The notes under the pieces: model-generated | Seen by the model: only the letters and a program-made list of their open reading frames with translations | Databases searched by the model: none | Told to the model about the DNA's origin: nothing | Program-made: the position numbers and the translations under genes | Part shown: positions 57,062-64,000 of the stretch, in pieces | Layout: every line of letters starts with the position of its first letter | Numbering within the stretch: position 1 is the first letter of the stretch | Assembly (NCBI GenBank): GCA_027422505.1 | Contig: JAPQWV010000645.1 | Location: 186,001-250,000, forward strand | From: Craterostigma plantagineum | Lineage: Eukaryota; Streptophyta; Magnoliopsida; Lamiales; Linderniaceae | Length of the DNA stretch: 64,000 nt | Direction: 5' to 3'

Positions 57062-59363
57062 AATGAGAAGAGCTTCCGAATCGCCTTCGGGTTCTAGGGC
57101 CATGTCGAATAATGGTGCTACATCAGGCGGTTCTCCACCTTCTACAAATTTTGAAAGAGAAAGTCAAGAATTGCCCGCGTCAACCAAAGTCGCCATCGAC
57201 AAACGACAAATGGATGAGTTAGTTTTTTTGTATTTTTCCTTTTTAATATGAGTATTGTGAGATTAATTTTGTAACTTTTCTATTTGAGGTAGGGATGGGG
57301 GGATGACGGGCGTAGGCTGTAATCATCATACGCAACTTCGATGGTCCGTACCACAACTAGAGCTGTCAATCCGGCCCGTGGCCCGCGGGCCGGCCCGCCG
57401 CCCCGCCAAAAGGGCGGGCGGGCTGAGATTTTTTAGGCCCGCTGAAGGGCGGGCCTGAGCGGGCCAGCCCGCGCGGGCCGCGGGCTTAGGCGGGGCGGGG
57501 CGGGCTAGCCCGCGGGCCGGCCCGCCAATTTAAGGTATTATATATAATTTATATAATATATACTAAATCTATAATAAATATTAAATTAGTTAGATATTTA
57601 ATTAATAAATCATTAATTATGTCTAATTATATCATGTTTATTAATTAATAAATAATTAATTGCATATTTCTTTTTTAATAAATTCATTACTTAATGAAAA
57701 ACTATTAATAAATTAAAATATTTAAATTAGATTAAATAATATTAATTTTTTAAAATGGGCGGGCCTGGCCCGTCGGGCCCGCGGCCCGCTGCGGGGCGGG
57801 GCGGGCTCCTATTTTTAGGGCCCGCCAGATGGCGGGCTAGCCCGCCCCGCCCCGCGGGCTTTGGCGGGCGGCGGGCCGGTCCGGCCCGCCCCGCCAATTT
57901 GACAGCTCTAACCACAACTATAAGGCTGTGCCTAAGTCAACTCTCGAACGATGGTGGGGACAGTTTTGTGTAAGTATTATTATAAGAGTTTTTAGCAATT
58001 TTTAATTCGTATAAATAGTCTACAACATATTTTTTTTGTTCCAGCATGCATATTCATTTCCGTTCCACGAATACAATGATATTCGGGATCGCTTTGAGAA
58101 GCGTGTGCCAAATATTTTCAATATAATTTCTACAATTTACGGAAGACGAAAGAAAAGCCAGGATTCATCGCCGAGAACATTGGGTTCAAATGATTGAGAA
58201 GTGGCAAGCTGAGGACTACAAGAAAGCTTGCCAACAGAACAAGCGCAATCGAACAGAAGCGGATCAAAATCTCATGTGCAGCCAATGGTGAGGCGGGTTC
58301 ATGGGTCAGCTTGTACGACAAAAACGTTTGGTTCGTTTTAGATTATAATTGAAATTTCTATCGCACTTTTTCTAATATAATTTAAATTTTGTAGAGAGCT
58401 AAGTTAGGTCAAGAACCGAATGTGTTGGAGGCATTCGTTGATGGTTACAGCCATGATGGGGTTTTTAAGGGCGAAAGAGCACAAAGAAAAGCGGAGCGCA
58501 ATTCCTTCCCTTCAATATTATTACGTAACTTACATTTAATGTTGTTATATTATTGTAATTTTATTGTGTAGGAGGAGATGACGGAAAAAATTGAAAGAGC
58601 TCAATCAGAAACCGGGAAGCAAATGAGTAACGAGCCAATGATTGAATTTTCAAGATGGTCGCTGGAGGATCCAAAAGACGGGTTTTCGGGGTTACAGAGA
58701 TAGTAAAACACCATCAGTCCTTAGTTCCCGAATATCAATCAAGTTGTCAAACGGTAAACAATTTGTTTTAGATATTTGATTTAAAAGTTGCCACCCCTTG
58801 CATAAAGATACTATATTATACGCGACATGTGGGTTTATCAAGCTGTGGATCTAGTTTTAATCCTTTTGACTCTCTCTTAATAGAATTATTAGGTTTATCT
58901 CTTCAAAGGAATAGCTATAATTCTTGTTTCGTATTATAATGCAGATTCTGTTACTCTGAGAGAGATGTCTGTTTTGAAGACTGAAAATGAGAATCTTAAA
59001 GAGCAATGTTGGGCGATGAAACAGGATGTGGAAGCGCTTCGAGAGCAGATGGCACGCATACAAGCTGTAGTTACTGATGGAGGTAGCGAGGCTGGACCTT
59101 CGCCTGTCGTTCCTCAATTTTATCGTCCAAACAGATTTTATGGTTTCACGCCCAATCAATCTTTTATGTCATTGCATAATATGGGTTTAGGACAGCCTTC
59201 GTCGGCCGGTCAGTTTATGGCGAATTCGTCTTTCCCATTTCCAGCTTCATTTCCATCGGCTCCTAAGTTCTCGCCAATACAGCGACGGCTATTTTGTAGG
59301 TATTTGCTAGATAGTCTCGACGGAATATCAACCATTAATCAGTGGAAATATATCATTGGCTAA
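57062..59363 (+). pseudogene. CACTA (En/Spm-like) transposon-encoded protein, several exons
   Basis: ATG 57062 follows TTTCAG. Exon-like pieces: RASESPSGSRAMSNNGATSG, VAIDKRQMD; DGPYHNYKAVPKSTLERWWG (interrupted by the hAT element, resumes 57911, donor GTAAGT near 57970); HAYSFPFHEYNDIRDRFEKR (from 58045 after CAG); DERKARIHRREHWVQMIEKW and KKACQQNKRNR; KLGQEPNVLEAFVDGYSHDG; EEMTEKIERAQSETGKQMSN; then a coiled coil SVLKTENENLKEQCWAMKQD and a Pro/Ser/Phe-rich end. The layout of short W/H-rich block, QNKRNR and final coiled coil is typical of the plant En/Spm 'transposase_24/PTTA' family protein, which is not the DDE transposase. Frames are broken by the hAT insertion and probably near 58138. 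The family call is from memory. Confidence 0.65.
57358..57910. mobile_element. GC-rich non-autonomous hAT element (MITE-like)
   Basis: 553 bp with perfect 12-bp TIRs TAGAGCTGTCAA / TTGACAGCTCTA and a perfect 8-bp duplication ACCACAAC (57350-57357 and 57911-57918), diagnostic of hAT. Both ends carry GGCCCGCGGGCC/GGCGGGGCGGG arrays that could fold on each other. The centre (about 57536-57750) is almost pure AT. No coding capacity. It interrupts a CACTA exon. Confidence 0.92.
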
Positions 59364-59713
59364 TTCGTCGAGGGTTGCTCGAAATTAATCGACGGAATAT
59401 CAACTACTTATCCGTGGAAATATATCATCGGTCAATCCGTCGAGTGGTGCTCGACAATTATCGACGGAATATCCACTATTAGTCCGTGGAACATTATCAG
59501 CGGTAAATCCGTCGATCGGAGCTCGACAATTATCGACGGATTAGCAACCATTCTTTCCGTTGACCTATTTTATCGACGGCCTCCTCGACGGCTCTTTCAT
59601 TTCGATGATGGAAAACTCGACGGACGTTACCCACGCCTCATCCATCGAGAGGCCTGTTTTCCACGGTTTTACCTCGGATTTTGCTGTCGATATTTCTCAA
59701 ATGATTTGTAGTG
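59317..59713 (+). mobile_element. Right end of a CACTA transposon with 72-bp subterminal repeats
   Basis: The end reads TTTGTAGTG at 59705-59713. Its complement CACTACAAATCATTTGAG is a CACTA terminus. Inside lie tandem units of 71-72 bp beginning TCGACGGAATATC at 59317, 59389, 59461 and about 59532, each with a TCCGTGGAA and a CCGTCGA phrase. Subterminal repeats are the transposase binding zone in this superfamily. The left terminus was not found, so the element is truncated or lies beyond the copia E breakpoint. Confidence 0.82.
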
Positions 59714-60389
59714 ATACGTCATGACATTAAGTTCTCTTTGTGTTCGATAAAATGGCTAGTGAGTCAAAACCATAGCACTCAATGTCAAGCAGATCTGCTA
59801 AACAAACTGCTCAACTCATAAAGAATGTTTAAGTTTCGCATGTTTTCTGTTTTTATTGTTATACTTTTGATGTAAAGAATGTTTAATTCCGCCATGGTAC
59901 GGTACTAGAGAAAATTCTGTCTGAAGCACCCGTGAAGGGTGTCAAGATAAAATTTCCAGTTAGTCCTATTTACTACCGCATCTTATGCGTCAGATCCTTG
60001 GTGTTGTGCCAGTTACCAAAATAAAATTCTTGTGTTAGATATTTTGGAGTATTAAAGCCTCGGATGTTGTCTGGGACTACAGAGTTTTTTCTTTTCATGC
60101 ATGTCAATACATCCAATTCCTGTATTAAGCCGAGTCTTTCTATTTGAGGTGAAGGGATGAATTGGTGGGCTTCACAATTTCGCTGACTTTCTCTTGAATT
60201 TAAAGTAACTTCTCATTTAATATCTAGAACTCCATTATTTCCTCTTACCACTGCAATTCTACTAGAATATAGTTCAACACTGATGCCAATCGTTCAACAC
60301 TGCAATCATCGATGTTGGTATAACAAACAAGTTCAACAATGTCCTAAAGAATATAGTTATAATTCCTTAATGATAAGTTCAACACAATA
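59714..60389. other. AT-rich intergenic DNA, no gene
   Basis: Nothing recognised except scattered TTCAACA phrases (for example 60272-60375). There are no conserved open frames. Confidence 0.5.
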
Positions 60390-61150
60390 CCATCTATTTT
60401 CATTATTATACTAATAAATATTGTTATTTTAATTATATACAGCGAAATTGAATATACCAACTAATTTTTGCAATTATACCAGGAATTGTGAAAATTATAC
60501 CATATGTTTTCGTTATTATACCATCTTTCTTCGTCATTATACCATAAATATAGTATATTAATCTTATACAGTAAAATCGGAGATCATACCAACTAATTTG
60601 CTATTATAACAGAAATTGAGATTAACCATCTATTTTCGATTATACCAATAAATATTGTTATTTTAATTAACAGCGAAATTGAATTATATACCAACTAATT
60701 TTTGGAATTATACCAGAAATTGTGAAAAAAATATACACTTTCGTTATTATACCATCTTTCTTCGTTAATACAAATAAATATATTTATATTAATTTTATAC
60801 AGCAAAATTAGAGATTATAGAATTTTGCTATTATACCAGAAATTGAGGAGATATACCATCTATTTTGTTTATTATACTAATAAATATTGTTATTTAATTT
60901 ATACAGCGAAATTGAATTATATACAAACTAATTTTTGCAATTATACCAGAAATTGTGAAAATTATACATATGTTTTCATTATTACCATCTTTCTTCGTTA
61001 AATATATATAATCTTATACATTGGAGATTATACCAACTAATTTTGCTATTATACCAAGAAATTGAGGAGATTATACCATCTATTTTCGTTATTATACCAA
61101 TAAATATTGTTATTTAATTTTATACAGCGAAATTGAATTAGTTGACTTGT
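60390..61150. repeat. About 220-236-bp tandem repeats rich in ATTATACCA
   Basis: The phrase CCATCTATTTT starts at 60390, 60626, 60856 and 61076 (spacing 236, 230 and 220). Each unit also has AATAAATATTGTTATTT, TACAGCGAAATTGAAT and ATTATACCAGAAATTG phrases in the same order. About 3.3 units, mutated by small indels. Confidence 0.82.
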
Positions 61151-61176
61151 TGGTATAATGTGATGTCTGTGAGTAT

Positions 61177-61757
61177 CATGGTTCTGAAACCGGGTTTTTG
61201 AACCGGACCGGAAATTTTAGTGGTTTAAGGTAGTGGTTTAACCGGTATAAAACCGGAATCAAACCGGAGTCAAACCGGTATGTTTATATATGATTCTACA
61301 TATTTTTATGATTGAATCAACCGAATAACATAAATTATATACATGTTTATTTAATAATTGTTTTCTGTAGTACAATTTTATAAAATTGTGGGTCAAAATT
61401 AAATAAAATAAATTATATTGGGGTTAAGAATAGTTTACAGTGGGTTACAGAAATTAAAATTATAAAATTTGGGGTCAAAACGATATAAAAATAAAATATA
61501 TGGTTCATAAGTTAATTAGAAAACAATAAAAATGAGGGACTGGAGATTCGAACCCAGCCCACTCGGATAATAAGCCTGTTCTCGACCACGGAGCCACATT
61601 AAAAGACATGCTTTTTGGTCGTTTTTAAATTATATATTTAATTTACTTTTTTTTTCTTTTTTTTTTATAATTAAAGCTTAAATCGGACCGGATTTCCGGT
61701 CGGTTCGCCGGTTTCTGGCCGGAACCGGCCGGTCCGGTTCGGTTTTCAAAACATTGA
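61177..61757. mobile_element. Small TIR element with CCGG-rich ends
   Basis: Flanked by TGAGTAT on both sides (61170-61176 and 61758-61764). The ends are imperfect inverted repeats: CATGGTTCTGAAACCG at left, and TCAATGTTTTGAAAACCG as the complement of the right end, both followed by AACCGGACCGG. The centre is AT-rich and includes the tRNA-like segment. The duplication of 7-8 bp hints at hAT, but this is uncertain. Confidence 0.6.
61534..61598 (-). other. tRNA-derived sequence with pol III A and B boxes
   Basis: The minus strand has an A-box-like TGGCTCCGTGG (61596-61586) and a B box GGTTCGAATC (61554-61545). The ends do not pair as an acceptor stem, so it is a tRNA relic or SINE-like head, not a working tRNA. 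Confidence 0.55.
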
Positions 61758-62350
61758 TGAGTATAATTCCATATATAGTGTTTTTAAGTACAATAACTGA
61801 AACAGTTGGTATAATATCAACTTCTGTTAGTATAATTGTCAGAAATTTGATTGAAACATCATAATGTAATAAATTGGTTTGTTCGTATAATATTATGCTC
61901 TACTGGTATAATTTTCAGAATACCTTTATGGTTAAATTTTCGTATTTGTTGGTATAATTGTCGGTCTGTGTGGTATAATTTGAGTATTTCAAATTTAACA
62001 ATAACTTAAAATTACATTATTTACTGGTATAATGTTGATATCATATGGTATAATTAACTATTTTTAGGTACAATTTTTTGAATATTTTGTTGGTGAAATT
62101 TTGGATTTTGATGGTATATAATTTTCGTCTTTGTGGGTATAATGTAGAAAGATCAATTCGTATGATAACTCTTATTTCTTAGTATAATTTTGATATCTAT
62201 TGGTATAATACTCTTAAATTTAACTAGATATGATAATGTCCACTGTTGGTATAATAAGTATGTCTATTAGTAAAATAGTATATTTCTTCTGTGGTATAAT
62301 AACATCTTCTATTGGTAGAATAATCGCGTCTCATGGTATAATATTCTGAA

Positions 62351-63440
62351 AATTGTTTTGCAATTGTAAAGAAAGGTTATTTCTGTCATTTCAATGTTTG
62401 TGGTATTAAATAGGAAACTTTTCGCAGATGGGTACTGACCAGGAAGAAAAAATTCGATGGGTATTTAAGAGGAAGTTTAAACTTGAAAGGGGACTGATAG
62501 GGAATTTACCCTATTAGATATGCATGACTTTAATCGGGTCAGTGTGAAGGGATACACTTCAATCATAGTCTTGGAGAAAATATCATTAACAAGGTGGAAA
62601 TTATCAATGTGTTGAAGTTTATGCAATTCTGTTATTTCGAATGCAATTGATATGATAGATTCTCTGTTCCACTTTTGTCCTAGATCGCAATATCTGATAA
62701 ATATCAAATTTTGAATGAGATTCTATGTCCCATATCACATATATTTGACAAGTATCAAATTAAAAGGTTTATTCTTTTATTTTTATTTATTTTATTATCT
62801 TGTAGTTACACATTTTACCAAATCCTAAAAATCATCATTATGTTATTTAATTTATATGATATAATCAAATAAATATATCTAATTATCCTTTAATTAGTTA
62901 CGATCATATTGATATACATATCTTATATTTTTTCGAAATTCATAAGTATCATTTGTATATTTCTCAAGTATCATGTGTATATTCTAAAATATAGGATATA
63001 AAACGGGCCATAGTTGAGGGACTGATCCCAAATCGTATATACTTTTCTTCTTTTCAAACCAACACGTAGATTAATTTCAACACTTGGTGATGATTTTGAT
63101 AATACGACTGAAACATAAGCAAAGTCTACACTTTATTTCCAGAATTTCCCAACCCAAAAAAAAAAAAAAAAAATGATCTACAAGAGGAATTCAAAAAATT
63201 TGCAACCCAAAGAATCCTTGATTACTCCTGTACAAATAAATCTATTCGACCCCTCACATGCAAACCAAAGAAAGAAGAAAAAACAAACATTTATCTCATG
63301 CAAATACTATGTACAGTAAAGCAAAACGAGACTAGCAAATCTCAAGACAAGGGAGACAAAACTATATTGCATTTGCAGAACAGAGACTTACTGAAATGGA
63401 ATATGGACCGCTTACATAGATAAAGTTTCTCCGTCGTTAA
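62351..63440. other. Intergenic DNA and probable 3' UTR of the RING-H2 gene
   Basis: No gene is recognised in 62351-63050. The stretch 63150-63440 lies just past the stop codon of the minus-strand RING gene and may hold its 3' UTR. A run of 19 A lies at about 63155-63173. Confidence 0.45.
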
Positions 63441-64000
63441 CTATGCTTCTCCGAGAGGACTGAGTTCGACTTGCTGCAAGAAAAACATACAACGCTGTCT
63501 AAAAACGGTAAGAAAAGAGATGGAAATATATTAACGAGCAAAAAAAACCTGATCACACACTGGGCACGCATTGCTTCTCTCCATCCATTCCAAGATACAA
63601 GCGAGGTGGAAATCGTGATCGCATTTCATGATCAGTTTTGCGTTCTCTTCGTCGTATTCTGCAAAAAAGACAAACACGTTAAAAAATCATTCAATTCCGA
63701 TCCATCATCCCAAAAAATAATCACCTTCGAGGCAGATGGGGACAGCCGTCCTCCTCCTCAATGGGCAGTGCGCCGGTTTCGCGGGTTTTTTAAGGTCGTC
63801 TGAGTTCTCATCTTCGATTTCTAGATCAACCTTCGTTTCAACCTCTTTAGCAGATTCCGAGTTCTTTACAAGGTTTGGGTTGGGGTTTTCGAGAGAAGGG
63901 GCGATGGTAGTTTGTGTGGCAGCTTCATTGTTTTGTCCCCTCGGGGCGTTGCTTGTTGGCCGACGAAGTAGGAGGGTTGCTTGCATATGATTCGTAAGGT
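63441..64000 (-). CDS. RING-H2 finger E3 ubiquitin ligase, 3' exons (partial)
   Basis: Three exons on the minus strand, continuing past the window edge. Exon at 64000-63725: MQATLLLRRPTSNAPRGQNN is the visible start of an open frame but probably not the true start, then an acidic linker and VPICLE. GT-AG intron. Exon 63658-63549: EYDEENAKLIMKCDHDFHLA, CILEWMERSNACPVCDQ. Intron. Exon 63473-63441: QVELSPLGEA, stop. The RING-H2 pattern has CLE, KC, HDFH, AC and CPVC in order, and CILEWMERS is characteristic of the At3g02290/RHB1A-type family. It would transfer ubiquitin from an E2 enzyme. Oddity: the first RING cysteine is out of frame. The open frame reads TAVPIC, whereas a neighbouring frame reads EEEDGCP, as if one base were added near 63748 and another indel lay upstream. 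It could be a pseudogene, a changed allele or a sequence error. Confidence 0.78.

Larger units (their letters stand above)
61151..62350. repeat. TGGTATAAT-rich segment, opposite orientation to the repeats on the left
   Basis: TGGTATAAT occurs about eleven times (for example 61150, 61806, 61894, 61950, 62022, 62044, 62202, 62245, 62292, 62333). This is the reverse complement of the ATTATACCA that dominates 60390-61150. A TIR element (61177-61757) is inserted near the switch point. No gene. Confidence 0.75.

Noticed and set aside
57755..57973. Open frame rich in Gly, Pro, Arg and Ala
   Set aside because: It is produced by the GC-rich arm of the hAT element, with no protein-like conservation.
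61534..61598. Functional tRNA gene
   Set aside because: The acceptor ends do not pair and the arms are not convincing; kept only as a tRNA-derived sequence.

Overview
This window is nuclear DNA of a flowering plant, probably a eudicot; the species cannot be named from the sequence. The evidence is nested plant-type retrotransposons (Sirevirus-like Ty1/copia, Tekay/Del-like Ty3/gypsy chromovirus, plant L1 LINE), plant DNA transposons (Mutator-like, hAT, CACTA), captured fragments of plant PDX1 and MCTP genes, and the end of an intron-containing RING-H2 gene. I see no rRNA gene, intact tRNA, CRISPR array or bacterial operon.

Layout. 1-823: degraded 3' end of a gypsy chromovirus. 824-20551: copy A (+) of a very long copia family, interrupted by a 5'-truncated L1 (1685-5360, AAACT duplication) and a solo LTR (11131-13367, AAAAG duplication). 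20552-27546: copy B (-), cut off exactly at the end of A's 3' LTR. 27547-28714: unassigned AT-rich DNA. 28715-44158: copy D (-), the most complete copy, carrying a Mutator-like element (33643-34769, 10-bp duplication) with pieces of two host genes. 44524-56200: copy E (+), internally deleted and split by a structurally complete chromovirus (46303-55847, CTCGT duplication). 56201-59713: remains of a CACTA element with a GC-rich hAT element inside (57358-57910, 8-bp duplication). 59714-62350: AT-rich tandem and inverted repeats around a small TIR element and a tRNA-derived sequence. 63441-64000: 3' exons of a RING-H2 ubiquitin-ligase gene (-), the only likely host gene.

The most interesting system is the copia family. 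Its LTRs are short (about 340-350 bp) but its internal region is about 13-14 kb. It has gag-pol, a long non-coding block with PPT-like modules and TCGATCG-rich sequence, and a third ORF of about 1,170-1,200 codons before the 3' LTR. In A and D this ORF is preceded by a splice-acceptor-like tract and has a stop codon inside the first bases of the LTR, so its last codons are the polypurine tract. All copies are mutated. Their shared architecture suggests the family once made a third protein from a separate, possibly spliced, RNA. That protein shows no obvious signal peptide or membrane segment.

Nesting gives relative ages: the copia copies are old, while the chromovirus (nearly identical LTRs), L1, solo LTR and Mutator-like element came later.
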